This document shows, piece after piece, positions 1 to 7,702 of a stretch of DNA of 33,931 bases. Source of the DNA: Candidatus Aenigmatarchaeota archaeon (lineage in GTDB: Archaea > Aenigmatarchaeota > Aenigmatarchaeia > JACPZZ01); NCBI GenBank assembly GCA_016202815.1, contig JACQNZ010000008.1, forward strand, positions 1-33,931. The letters are read 5' to 3'. The translations under genes and the position numbers were made by a program. Numbering within the stretch: position 1 is the first letter of the stretch; every line of letters begins with the position of its first letter. Below the pieces are notes generated by a model. It was not told where the DNA came from, searched no databases, and saw nothing but the letters and a program-made list of their open reading frames with translations.

Positions 1-174
1 AACAGCAGGAAAGAAAAAGAATACCATTGCACGGGTTGTGGAATGGTTGAGAATGCCGATGCAAACGCCGGATTCAATATCGCAAGTTTGTATCGCCAAG
101 GCATATCTCAATTCAACAAAGAAAGAGGTTTGTTGAAAGGGGACACTGATATTCCTAAAGAGGCAATATTATGA
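1..174 (+). CDS. tnpB: TnpB (IS200/IS605 OrfB family) nuclease, C-terminal end, cut by window edge
   Basis: The open frame runs in from the left edge and stops at TGA 172-174. It encodes the last 57 residues of a TnpB-type RNA-guided nuclease. Visible are half of the zinc ribbon (Y-H-C-T-G-C-G) and the RuvC-III signature A-D-A-N-A-G-F-N-I-A, whose Asp is a catalytic residue in the family. The tail after it (SLYRQGISQFNKERG...) is ordinary for TnpB. Whether the gene is intact cannot be judged because its start lies outside the window. The sequence that follows the stop matches a second element end at 929-943, which supports assignment to the transposon family. Confidence 0.9.
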   Translation, partial: NSRKEKEYHCTGCGMVENADANAGFNIASLYRQGISQFNKERGLLKGDTDIPKEAIL

Positions 175-221
175 AACCAACAACCTTGAAACCCCGTCAA
201 TTTATTGGTGGGAGTATGTCA
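175..221 (+). mobile_element. Probable right end of the tnpB element (candidate 3' scaffold of its guide RNA)
   Basis: Downstream of the tnpB stop the sequence ends in GGTGGGAGTATGTCA (207-221). The same 15-mer with one change, GGTGGGAGCATGTCA, lies at 929-943 behind the second tnpB relic. In IS200/IS605 elements the right end overlaps the 3' part of the reRNA/omegaRNA and the bases just outside act as guide. By that rule the guide here would begin at 222, inside the 3' end of the neighbouring DUF5654 gene. The exact boundary is inferred from two copies only. Confidence 0.6.
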
Positions 222-569
222 GCGCTGCTCCACGGTTTTTGAAATTAACCACGTGGCAGACACGGCTATCATAGTTACTATCACAGCCGCGAGCATCAGG
301 TAAGGCCATCCGCCCTCCTTTGGTATGTACGATGTTATCATGGCCTTTATCGCGTCGTTCCAGAACAATGCGGCTGTCAGGGAAAACGCAGTAGTCATAA
401 AAGTCAGTATCTGCTTCTTGGCCTCGCTGACAGGCCCGCGTATGAGCCTGTCTATCGGGACATTTTTTATAGTGTTCAGAAAAGCCTTTTGCGGCGCCGA
501 GTCCATCAGCCGCCTCTGTATTTTGCCTGTCAGGCTGTCCTTGTACACAAAATAAGATTTCTTCGCCAT
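219..569 (-). CDS. DUF5654-like small membrane protein
   Basis: This 116-residue protein has a basic, soluble N-terminal half and two membrane segments (about residues 55-78 and 89-110). The segment T-A-F-S-L-T-A-A-L-F-W-N-D-A-I resembles the conserved core of the archaeal DUF5654 family (AA-WN-AI pattern). The function of the family is unknown. The stop codon (219-221) is made of the last three bases of the tnpB right-end motif, so insertion of the element may have supplied the present C-terminus. The start ATG at 567-569 is the only good one. The family assignment comes from recalled motif similarity. Confidence 0.7.
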   Translation of the reverse strand: MAKKSYFVYKDSLTGKIQRRLMDSAPQKAFLNTIKNVPIDRLIRGPVSEAKKQILTFMTTAFSLTAALFWNDAIKAMITSYIPKEGGWPYLMLAAVIVTMIAVSATWLISKTVEQR

Positions 570-706
570 CTCAACCGTTAAGAATTGTGGTGCGGTTAAT
601 TAATTAACTTTCGGTGAGCGGGAAAACCCACGGAACAATGCGAAAACGCAGAAAGTAACCAAGTGCAATCACAAAAAATACGCAGAAGAACAAAAGGGGA
701 TCTGGT

Positions 707-927
707 ATGAAAGCATGCAAGTTCAGGATATACCCGGCAAGAGAACAGGACAAGCAGATGTCGCTTCACCTGAATATATCAAAGGGTATATGGGATGATG
801 TTCTTGGATATACCATCAAAACGTATGAAGAAACAAAAAATCCCCGAAGAAGCGTGAACTGTACCGTAACGCTTGTGGAGATGGGGCGATAGTTCCGTCA
901 GGGAAGCAAGAAGCCCACATCTTTTAG
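707..927 (+). pseudogene. Internally deleted tnpB relic
   Basis: The first 45 or so codons read as a canonical TnpB N-terminus (M-K-A-C-K-F-R-I-Y-P, then a helix ending K-T-Y-E-E-T-K-N). At the A-rich run near 832-840 the reading frame changes. In the other frame 847-927 encodes a typical TnpB tail, R-N-A-C-G-D-G-A-I-V-P-S-G-K-Q-E-A-H-I-F, ending at TAG 925-927. The whole RuvC and zinc-finger body is missing. The result is a miniature element with both protein ends and, at 929-943, an intact element end. The apparent 61-codon frame 707-892 is therefore not a real protein. Confidence 0.85.
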
Positions 928-928
928 G

Positions 929-943
929 GGTGGGAGCATGTCA
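929..943 (+). mobile_element. Right-end motif of the miniature tnpB element
   Basis: GGTGGGAGCATGTCA matches 14 of 15 bases of the motif behind the first tnpB (207-221). Both lie a short distance after a TnpB tail. It marks the likely end of the element. The left end is probably in 590-706, a gene-free stretch in which I could not fix a boundary. Confidence 0.6.
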
Positions 944-968
944 CTAACTAAAACAGATGTTGTTCCGT

Positions 969-3900
969 CTATCTTACAGCAACGTCATCTTTTTTGGCCC
1001 CGGACACCTTTTCCGCAAGCTCTTTTAATTTTTCAATTATCTCGCGCACAAAATTCTCCACGAATTTGAACCTCATCTTCGCCTTGCCGGCCGGTCCCGT
1101 ATGCTCGGGTATTGTATAGCCTTTCGTCGGCGAATATCCGGGCTCCGGAAGCAGCGTGTAAATCAGCAGGCCTGCTAGTATGACGCCGGCCACGACGCCG
1201 CCGACTGTTAATATGTTTTCAAAGCGTTTGCCCCCCTGCCGCGCTTCCACGGTTTTTATCAGGGCCTCTGCCGCGTCAATGAGAACTTTCGATTGTACTG
1301 CAAGTTCGCTCGCTTTCACATAATCGCCCCTTTGCAGTGACTCGTTGGCCTGCGCGAGCAAGGCCGCGGCCAGGTTTACCTTGTCCGCTGCGACGCCCAG
1401 TTCAGTGCTGTTTCCTGATGTGAACGACGTGATATTGAGGCGCTCCATCAGCGAACGCAGGATGTCGGTGTAATTCAAAATGGTCGCGTTTATCTCGGCC
1501 TTGGTCTTCTCTGTCGGCATAACAACTAGATAGAAGTATCCGGATGCGATTTCGGAGTCTGCGATTATTGAATATTTCCCGGTGTAATTTCCAACAACCG
1601 CGTTCGCGGGTATGTTGAAATTCGCGTCGAATCCGGCTTCCGAACCCGCAGTTATCGACGCATTCGCAGGCGTCGCCTTCCACCACGAAGCGTCTATGTC
1701 CTTTATGGCTAATGACATCAAACTGTCGAACGAGCCGCTGTTTCTTACTGTGATTCTGGTCGTGTTGGAGCTTCCCTGCAAAACGTAAACGGATTTAGCA
1801 TACACCGTAATAGTCGCATTGTAGCCTGCTACGTCAAACGCCCTGGAAGCCGAAGCCGCGGTGTACGAGTCTTTTGTGGCAGACGCGGAAATTTTGAAAG
1901 TCCCTATTACGTTGGCGGGCAGCATGTAAGATCCTGAACACTTGCCCGCGGCTGTCGTGCACGACGAATCAGGCGTTTTAACGCCTTTAGGGTCTGTTAT
2001 GTTGAACTTCACAAGCGACCCGTCGATGTTGGATCCGCCGCTTGTAACGGTGAAATTGAAGTTGGCTGTGCCGGATTTGAAATATGTGGTTTTGTCAGTT
2101 GTTATCGCAAGCGCCAGGGCGTTCCCGCCGCCGCTTCCGCCGCCCGACGGTCCTCCTGTGCCGCCTGGCGATATCGTAGTCCCTTTGTATGCGTATATCA
2201 GAGTGTCGTTTAGGATCCAAACTCCAGGAGGTCCTGAGCCGACTATCGTTGCGGTGCATGTGGAATTCGCATTGATCGTCACCTTCCAGGTTGCCGACGC
2301 GTTCGTATACCTTCCGAAGCCTGTGAGGTTTCCTAGGTTGTGGGTGCTTGCGTATCCGCTGGCCATCGTGCACGAGCCTGACAAGCTGAGTTCAAGAGTT
2401 ACGTTGGACAGCGCGCCTCCTCCCACATTCGTTACGTTGACGAAAACGTCCCTGTTTCCCGTGTTGAAGAATTCGTCCGAGTCGTGCGTGCCGTTGTAAG
2501 CGTCTATGGCCAGCGCGCTGCTGTTGACGTAGAGATAATTGAATTTGGCAGTTCCGCCGTTGCGGAATGTCTGGCCGTCAACAACGGTTGCGTACACAGA
2601 ATAATTTCCGCCCGCGATCGTCGAAGGTATTGAGATGTTTATCGCGTAACTGCGCTCCGACGCGATCGCATTTAACACGCCCATAACAGTCACGTTGGTG
2701 AAGTTTAGTGTGTAGTTGGACCCTTCATACGGAAATTCTGTCTGCAGCCAAACCGTGAAATTGGTCGCGTTCAATCCGCTGACAAATGTCCCGTTCTGGT
2801 ATGTCACGTTGATGCTGACGTTCACGAAAACAGGGTCTGTGCTCGCAAGCTTTGTGTAATTTTCGGTCTTGTTTATCGGGTTTATCCACAGCCCCTTGTC
2901 AGTCTGGTTCGTCACGTTGTTTACAATTACGTTAAGCTTGTTCGTCAGGTTTAGTGTGACGTTTACAAGGAATTCCGTATACGGGTGCGCGTTCGACGCG
3001 TTCAGCTTTATCCAGCCGTAATAAACGGATTCGCCCGATGAGGTTGTTTGGGTTGTTATGTTTAATCTTATCCTCAGCAGAGTGGAGTTTAACGCCGCAA
3101 TAGGGGTCTCAAAGGAATAGTTGTAGCTCACCGTGTTCGTGCCGGAGTCGTTAAGCCATGTTGTGTTGGTATGGTTCAGCGTTAATGCGTAGGAGCCTGT
3201 ATTGTTTACAGTTAGCAGGTAATCAAGCGTCTTGTTCGCGCCAACGTTGTCCACCACATAGAGGAGTATGCCGGAAAACGTGTTGTTTACCATAAGCATC
3301 GGCGCCGTGACGTTAACGCCAAAAGGAACAACCATGTAATGGCCTGTGCCGGCGCGGAACGATATGGTCCCGTTGTATACGCCGTCCGCGGACAGCTGCG
3401 GAACGCTGACGTTGAAATCGACGGTTGCATTTTCCTGCGTCGAGTTTAACACGAATTGCCGCGTGTAATTGCCAAACGAACTGCCCAGCCAGCTGTTGTC
3501 CATGTTTATTTTTATTGTGAGGTTGTAGTAAACGAGAGGATCCCCCTTTACGGACACGAACCAGCTTTTGTTGAATTCGTTTACGTTCGCTGTCGACCGC
3601 GAAAATATTCTGTTGAAATCCAGCCCCGTAACATTGAACATGTCGTTTCTCTTGCTCTGGTTCGAAACCGATATCCCGGAGGAATTGTATACGGTAAGGT
3701 TGAAGTCGGCTGATATGTTGTTCCATTCAATAAGCGCGTCTATCGACGTATAGTACCCAGGCACGGGTATTGTTATGTTCGTCGAATTTTGCATGTTCAC
3801 ACGGAGCTCAAAGCGCGAAATCGTTTCCGTTTCCGTCACGGTTGTGTAGTTTACCCTGTTTGTGTTGTTGAGCGTGAACGTTATCCTCGTAGCCGTAGCC

Positions 3901-4733
3901 GCGTCAGGCGTGGCGTTGGCCGCGAAATGCAGGAACCTCAGGCTCGAATTCAGGTACGAAAATTCCACGATGCCGTTGTACGGTATGTATTGGGAAACGC
4001 TGGTTGTGTTGTAGAATATCCTGAGTTCGTAGACGGCATTGTTATATGACGCCTGGTGGAAGAGCGTCCTGTTGCTGGACGAATTGGTGTTGTTGAATGC
4101 CACAAGATTGGTCCCGTTGTCAAAGAGCAGCAGGTCAAGCCGGCTGTCGTTGACATTGACGTAGAAGCCGCTTGTGTTGGTGACATTTATGTAAAACACA
4201 TCCACGCTGTTCAGCGTGGTTATGTTCCCGAAAAAGCTTTTCGACCTTGACGCGGTCTCGTTCGGGGTTATCGGGACATCGAGCCTTACAGTAAGATTGT
4301 TTATTTTTGCACCGGCATTGGACGAGTTCGTCACTGTCAAATTGCCGGTATAACGTCCAGGATTCAGCAGCGAAACGTTGAACCTTATGGTTATATTCGC
4401 AGTGGCAAAGCTGCTTATGTTCAGCTGGTTCAGGTTCGCGGTGTTGTTGACTATTATTTCGGCGAATTCGCCGGCCGAGGTCCTTATCAGTGTGGTGTTG
4501 GTGATGTTCAAAACTATCCACGTGGCCGTGTTGCTCAGGTTGTTGCCTATGGTTATGTTAAACGCGTACGGGTCAACCCAGTCGCGCTGGGTCCAGTTGG
4601 CGAAAAACGCCCCTGAAGTGACGTTAAACTCAAGGATCGAGGAGCTCCACACGTACCCGCCGGCGTACAAACCCGTGCCGAAAACGGCCAAAACAAAAAC
4701 AGCGTAGGGCAGCAGCCTTTTAATAGCACTCAT
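969..4733 (-). CDS. Giant sequon-rich cell-surface protein, C-terminal membrane anchor
   Basis: This 1254-residue protein begins with a signal peptide or membrane anchor (M-S-A-I-K-R-L-L-P-Y-A-V-F-V-L-A-V-F). A very long beta-rich ectodomain follows, packed with N-x-S/T sequons and aromatic/Asn repeats. A glycine-rich linker (GGTGGPSGGGSGGG) precedes two further beta domains; the later one (V-L-Q-G-S-S-N-T-T-R-I-T-V-R-N-S-G) resembles the NEW3/CARDB type. A helical region, a transmembrane segment (V-G-G-V-V-A-G-V-I-L-A-G-L-L-I-Y) and a basic cytoplasmic tail end it. The longer open frame up to 4892 reads through the tRNA-Arg gene and is not coding; ATG 4731-4733 lies about 25 nt from a TATA box. 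A role as surface-layer or adhesin glycoprotein is inferred; no enzymatic motif is visible. Confidence 0.85.
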   Translation of the reverse strand: MSAIKRLLPYAVFVLAVFGTGLYAGGYVWSSSILEFNVTSGAFFANWTQRDWVDPYAFNITIGNNLSNTATWIVLNITNTTLIRTSAGEFAEIIVNNTANLNQLNISSFATANITIRFNVSLLNPGRYTGNLTVTNSSNAGAKINNLTVRLDVPITPNETASRSKSFFGNITTLNSVDVFYINVTNTSGFYVNVNDSRLDLLLFDNGTNLVAFNNTNSSSNRTLFHQASYNNAVYELRIFYNTTSVSQYIPYNGIVEFSYLNSSLRFLHFAANATPDAATATRITFTLNNTNRVNYTTVTETETISRFELRVNMQNSTNITIPVPGYYTSIDALIEWNNISADFNLTVYNSSGISVSNQSKRNDMFNVTGLDFNRIFSRSTANVNEFNKSWFVSVKGDPLVYYNLTIKINMDNSWLGSSFGNYTRQFVLNSTQENATVDFNVSVPQLSADGVYNGTISFRAGTGHYMVVPFGVNVTAPMLMVNNTFSGILLYVVDNVGANKTLDYLLTVNNTGSYALTLNHTNTTWLNDSGTNTVSYNYSFETPIAALNSTLLRIRLNITTQTTSSGESVYYGWIKLNASNAHPYTEFLVNVTLNLTNKLNVIVNNVTNQTDKGLWINPINKTENYTKLASTDPVFVNVSINVTYQNGTFVSGLNATNFTVWLQTEFPYEGSNYTLNFTNVTVMGVLNAIASERSYAINISIPSTIAGGNYSVYATVVDGQTFRNGGTAKFNYLYVNSSALAIDAYNGTHDSDEFFNTGNRDVFVNVTNVGGGALSNVTLELSLSGSCTMASGYASTHNLGNLTGFGRYTNASATWKVTINANSTCTATIVGSGPPGVWILNDTLIYAYKGTTISPGGTGGPSGGGSGGGNALALAITTDKTTYFKSGTANFNFTVTSGGSNIDGSLVKFNITDPKGVKTPDSSCTTAAGKCSGSYMLPANVIGTFKISASATKDSYTAASASRAFDVAGYNATITVYAKSVYVLQGSSNTTRITVRNSGSFDSLMSLAIKDIDASWWKATPANASITAGSEAGFDANFNIPANAVVGNYTGKYSIIADSEIASGYFYLVVMPTEKTKAEINATILNYTDILRSLMERLNITSFTSGNSTELGVAADKVNLAAALLAQANESLQRGDYVKASELAVQSKVLIDAAEALIKTVEARQGGKRFENILTVGGVVAGVILAGLLIYTLLPEPGYSPTKGYTIPEHTGPAGKAKMRFKFVENFVREIIEKLKELAEKVSGAKKDDVAVR

Positions 4734-4758
4734 TGGTTTAAGATTTGCCGTTTTTGCG

Positions 4759-4769
4759 ATATATAATAT
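4759..4769 (-). promoter_or_regulatory. TATA box of the surface-protein gene
   Basis: Minus-strand ATTATATAT lies about 26 nt before the ATG at 4733. This is the spacing expected for a leaderless archaeal transcript and it supports the chosen start. Confidence 0.55.
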
Positions 4770-4789
4770 GCTGTGGCTAGTTGCCGGTC

Positions 4790-4820
4790 GAAGCATACGC
4801 ATACAAACGGCGTATGCTTC
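4790..4820 (+). repeat. 31-nt hairpin element, copy A (11-bp stem, 9-nt loop)
   Basis: The left arm GAAGCATACGC (4790-4800) and right arm GCGTATGCTTC (4810-4820) are perfect reverse complements around the loop ATACAAACG. It lies 8 nt beyond the 3' end of tRNA-Arg. The same architecture (11+9+11, loop starting ATAC, arms starting GAA and carrying CA) recurs at 21921-21951 and, inverted, at 17772-17802. No T-run follows, so it does not look like a simple terminator. Confidence 0.75.
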
Positions 4821-4828
4821 TAACTGAG

Positions 4829-5005
4829 CGGATCCGGCGGGATTTGAACCCGCGACCTTCAACTTTCCCCTTTTGACATCTCTTTCGACCAAATCAAACT
4901 TTTATGAAACAACGAAAATCAACAGATTTTCGTGCACAGGAAATCCTTGATTTCCTGCGAGTTTGTTAGGAGGCTGCCGCTCTGTCCAGGCTGAGCTACG
5001 GACCC
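4829..5005 (-). tRNA. tRNA-Arg(CCT) with a 102-nt intron after position 37
   Basis: The acceptor strands GGGTCCG and CGGATCC pair with one G-U. The D arm is GCTC...GAGC and the T arm GCGGG-TTCAAAT-CCCGC. The anticodon loop starts CTCCTA, giving anticodon CCT. Exons are 4967-5005 and 4829-4864; the intron is 4865-4966. The splice sites fit a BHB: loop CTCC pairs with intron GGGG, then a 3-nt bulge AA/A precedes the stem strand GTTG. Base pair 27-43 is a G-A mismatch. The discriminator is G and no CCA is encoded. The intron contains two perfect hairpins (4912-4957) that recur elsewhere in the window. Confidence 0.93.
4912..4957 (+). repeat. 46-nt double-hairpin repeat inside the tRNA-Arg intron
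   Basis: Two perfect 9-bp hairpins are joined by GCA: ACGAAAATC / loop AACA / GATTTTCGT, then CAGGAAATC / loop CTT / GATTTCCTG. A second copy of identical length lies at 22020-22065. Of 46 positions 39 are identical; five differences are in loops and the other two form a compensated base pair (C-G versus T-A) in the first stem. Confidence 0.85.
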
Positions 5006-5037
5006 TGTTGTAACTAGAAACCGGTGCGTAATAGTTA

Positions 5038-5118
5038 GAAGCATACCGATATTGAGAAAATCTGTCGATTTTCTCAAATAGTTTGCTTTAGCAAACTATT
5101 CAGTATACGGTATGCTTC
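5038..5118 (+). repeat. Composite three-hairpin element upstream of tRNA-Arg
   Basis: The outer 11-bp stem GAAGCATACCG (5038-5048) / CGGTATGCTTC (5108-5118) encloses two further perfect hairpins. One has 11-nt arms around TGTC (5052-5077; core GAGAAAATC / GATTTTCTC). The other has 10-nt arms around TTTA (5077-5100; AATAGTTTGC / GCAAACTATT). The outer arms belong to the same family as copy A at 4790; the first inner hairpin has the GAAAATC...GATTTTC core of the double-hairpin repeat. It sits 33 nt before the tRNA-Arg 5' end. The remainder of 5006-5180 shows no gene. Confidence 0.75.
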
Positions 5119-5180
5119 AGTTTACGAATCACCTGTTTCAAGCCATAACCAATACTAAAAAGAGCGCCACAGATTAAATA

Positions 5181-5705
5181 CTAGCACGAAAACTCCCTGG
5201 TGCCAAGGATATCGTCCGGCTGGCTGGAGCAGAAGGTCTTGTTTTCGCGTATGTAATAGTACCGCAGGGTATCGTCTTCCAGCACATAGCGGCGCAGGCA
5301 GCAGATGGTGGCGGCCATGTTTTCTGAAAGGCCTTGCAGTGACTGCACTTCGCGTTGCAGCACGGTTACGCGGTCTGCGTATATTGTGATGTTCCTTTCA
5401 TAGGCCGAGCTTTCGTAGACCAGCCTGGAATTCTCAGCCTTCCCGGCCTCGAGTTCTGAACGGCATGTGCTGAACAGGTCAGAGGTGAAGTTCAGGTTTT
5501 TTACGCAGTTTCCCGCCTGCTTCTCAAGGGTTTCTATGGTTACCATTGCCTGCGTGGCGTTCGAAGCAGTTTCCTGGAGTTTTATCAGTGATGTCGTAAA
5601 ACCTGTCACGCCCCGGCCAACTATCACGACAAGCGCTACCAGGAAAATTATGATAATTATCCTCGAAACAGGCACGAATTGCTTTTTCCCAAGGTCCGCG
5701 AACAT
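5181..5705 (-). CDS. Membrane-anchored coiled-coil protein, unknown function
   Basis: This 174-residue protein has one N-terminal membrane segment (about residues 15-35, I-I-I-I-I-F-L-V-A-L-V-V-I-V), so most of it is probably extracytoplasmic. It continues with heptad-like helices, several sequons (NAT, NFT, NIT, NKT) and a Cys-bearing C-terminal region (C-C-L-R-R-Y and a terminal F-S-C). No enzyme motif is visible. It lies between the tRNA-Arg flank and the PIN-ATPase gene. I do not recognise a family. Confidence 0.75.
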   Translation of the reverse strand: MFADLGKKQFVPVSRIIIIIFLVALVVIVGRGVTGFTTSLIKLQETASNATQAMVTIETLEKQAGNCVKNLNFTSDLFSTCRSELEAGKAENSRLVYESSAYERNITIYADRVTVLQREVQSLQGLSENMAATICCLRRYVLEDDTLRYYYIRENKTFCSSQPDDILGTREFSC

Positions 5706-5738
5706 ACGATTATTTCGGCTGGAAGTTTAATAAAACTG

Positions 5739-7538
5739 TTACGCGTAGCATTTTATTTTTTTGCGGTTTATCACAGCGCGCATCAGCGCCGCGCCTATGT
5801 CCGATTCTTTGCTGACCTTTATGACATCCTTGGAGCCAACAGTGGCCGAGAACAAAAATTCGTCGTCGACGTGGACCGTAACGGATTTTCCGGACATTTT
5901 GGAGTCAAACCCGATATTCACATATGCGCCCGACTCTGAAATTGTGTGTGAAACCGGTTTTCCAAGGCTTTTCGCGAGCGGCTCTATGTCAATGGATATT
6001 CCGAGCCTTTTTTCCAGCTCCATTACCGTTTTCCCCTCTTTTCCTATCATATGGGGTATCATTTCATTGTCGACGCGCACAATTACCTTATTGTCGCTCA
6101 CGACCTCTGCGTCTGCGCCGGGATCGAATTTTCTTATCTCCTGCAGTATCCTTTCCTTGGCCAGTTTTTGGACAGGCTGTTCTTTGTTGGTATCGCTCAC
6201 AGGCAAAACGACGTTCTCCTCGCCGTACGTGTATATTTCATACTCGCATTTGCCCGTTTCGAAATCGCGCACTTCTATCAGCGGCCGCGACAAATCCGCT
6301 TCTGTCATGCCGGTCGGCACCCGCACGAGCATTTCAAGCTCGTAAACTTTCCGTACCTGGCCGTCTTTCAGGAATATTATAGTGTCCAAAACACTCGTTA
6401 CCATGCCCATCTCTATCCTTCCAATGAACCGTTGTATCGAATCTATGGCTTCGGAAGAGTGGACAACACCGACCATACCCACGCCGGCCATCCGCATGTC
6501 CGCAAACAATTCGAAATCTTTCGTCTTGCGCACCTCGTCGTAAACGGTGTAGTCCGGCCGTACCAAAAGCAGTATGTCCGCGGTCTTTTCCATGCTCCCA
6601 TCAAGCGGGCCGTACTGCGTTATCTCCGGAGGAACCTGGAGATCGCGCGGGTTTTCTATGGTTTTGACGATTTTTCCAAGCGACAGGTAGAACTCGGCAA
6701 CCGAAGCTGCAAAGGTCGATTTTCCCGAGCCCGGCGGCCCGCAGATTACAACGCCTTCCGCCTTCTGTTTTAACCTCTCCATGAGCTTGTCCGAGAGCTT
6801 GTAATCGGAAAGGACAAGCTTTGTCATCGGGCGGACTGCTGTCAACTCCAGCCCGTCGCTAAACGGCCTTCGTGCAATGGCAATCCGGTATTTGTCAAAC
6901 TGTATGACCATGGCACCAGCCGAGCCCATCTCAATAAACGCGTTTTTTTCATGCCTTACCCTGTCCAATATTTCCTTTATCAGCGCCTCGATCTCTTCCT
7001 CGGTGGTGGGCGTGTCGCGTATTTTCACAAGCGTCACTTCGCCCGGTTTTCCTTTTTTGGCCATCGGCAATACATCAGCCTTAAGGTGTACGGAAGAAGT
7101 CTGGTCGTCGAAAAAGTCTTCAAGTTTAATAGGATTTGTCGCTCTTACGTTTTGCATGTACATGACTGAAACGCCTTCAGCCTCTGCGACCAGCGCCTGC
7201 ACGTAATCCGCTGTTATCAGCGTGGCGCCGTTTTCTTTGGCAACATCGCGTATCATTGCGTCTAACCGTCCTTTTTTAGCCATCATTATTTCTTCCATTG
7301 TCGGCCTGCGCCCGGTATAAATAAGTTTTATTTTCTTACCGCTTTCTCCGAGAACGCGGACCCTTTTTAGCTCTTCCAGCCCCTGGAATCCGGTGTCCCG
7401 CCCCCTGGAGGCCTGCGCCTGCAGCTCGTCTATCACGGTAACGGGTATTATTATTTCCCCTTCAACCTTGTCCGTTTCGACAAGATTCGTTAACTTCCCG
7501 TTAATCAGAACCGATGTGTCCGGAACCCATTTCTTCAT
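5739..7538 (-). CDS. PIN-domain/PilT-like ATPase/KH-domain protein
   Basis: This 599-residue protein has the three-part layout of the archaeal PINc/VapC-family ATPase. The N-terminal PIN nuclease fold carries acidic residues at D7 (V-P-D-T-S-V-L-I), D38-E39 and D93. The central PilT/VirB11-like ATPase has Walker A G-P-P-G-S-G-K-S-T (267-275) and an acidic Y-D-E-V-R strand (333-337). A C-terminal KH domain has an I-G-K-E-G-K loop (around 505). The family is widespread in archaea and is presumed to act on RNA, but its substrate is not established. Start ATG at 7538 lies 29 nt from a TATA box. Confidence 0.9.
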   Translation of the reverse strand: MKKWVPDTSVLINGKLTNLVETDKVEGEIIIPVTVIDELQAQASRGRDTGFQGLEELKRVRVLGESGKKIKLIYTGRRPTMEEIMMAKKGRLDAMIRDVAKENGATLITADYVQALVAEAEGVSVMYMQNVRATNPIKLEDFFDDQTSSVHLKADVLPMAKKGKPGEVTLVKIRDTPTTEEEIEALIKEILDRVRHEKNAFIEMGSAGAMVIQFDKYRIAIARRPFSDGLELTAVRPMTKLVLSDYKLSDKLMERLKQKAEGVVICGPPGSGKSTFAASVAEFYLSLGKIVKTIENPRDLQVPPEITQYGPLDGSMEKTADILLLVRPDYTVYDEVRKTKDFELFADMRMAGVGMVGVVHSSEAIDSIQRFIGRIEMGMVTSVLDTIIFLKDGQVRKVYELEMLVRVPTGMTEADLSRPLIEVRDFETGKCEYEIYTYGEENVVLPVSDTNKEQPVQKLAKERILQEIRKFDPGADAEVVSDNKVIVRVDNEMIPHMIGKEGKTVMELEKRLGISIDIEPLAKSLGKPVSHTISESGAYVNIGFDSKMSGKSVTVHVDDEFLFSATVGSKDVIKVSKESDIGAALMRAVINRKKIKCYA

Positions 7539-7566
7539 AATACCAGAGAAGTCATGTTTTTCGCGA

Positions 7567-7575
7567 TATTTATAA
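7567..7575 (-). promoter_or_regulatory. TATA box of the PIN-ATPase gene
   Basis: Minus-strand TTATAAATA lies about 28 nt before the ATG at 7538, consistent with a leaderless or near-leaderless transcript. The rest of the 7539-7702 gap holds no gene and, unlike the tRNA flanks, no hairpin. Confidence 0.5.
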
Positions 7576-7702
7576 TTTGCGAGCCAATTATTTCCCGGTT
7601 TGGATGAGTTTTATTATCTGTTGAATCCGTTCCTCGGCAAACGTCCGCAGCCGATCGTAATTTAAGCACTGTCCGCATATTCTATTCGTTTGGTGACTTT
7701 GG

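Noticed and set aside
707-892. Genuine 61-codon protein
   Set aside because: It is the N-terminus of a deleted tnpB running into another frame of the same relic.
1942-2499. Long plus-strand open frame opposite the surface-protein gene
   Set aside because: Shadow of the biased codon composition of the minus-strand gene; proline-rich, no start context or homology.
4790-4820. Intrinsic terminators as the explanation of the hairpins
   Set aside because: The stems are not followed by T-runs in the tRNA direction and several lie upstream of, or inside, tRNA genes.
4734-4892. N-terminal extension of the surface protein
   Set aside because: It translates the tRNA-Arg 3' exon and the hairpin; signal peptide and TATA spacing place the start at 4733.
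6051-6773. 240-codon plus-strand frame opposite the PIN-ATPase gene
   Set aside because: Antisense of a strongly conserved protein; no recognisable features.
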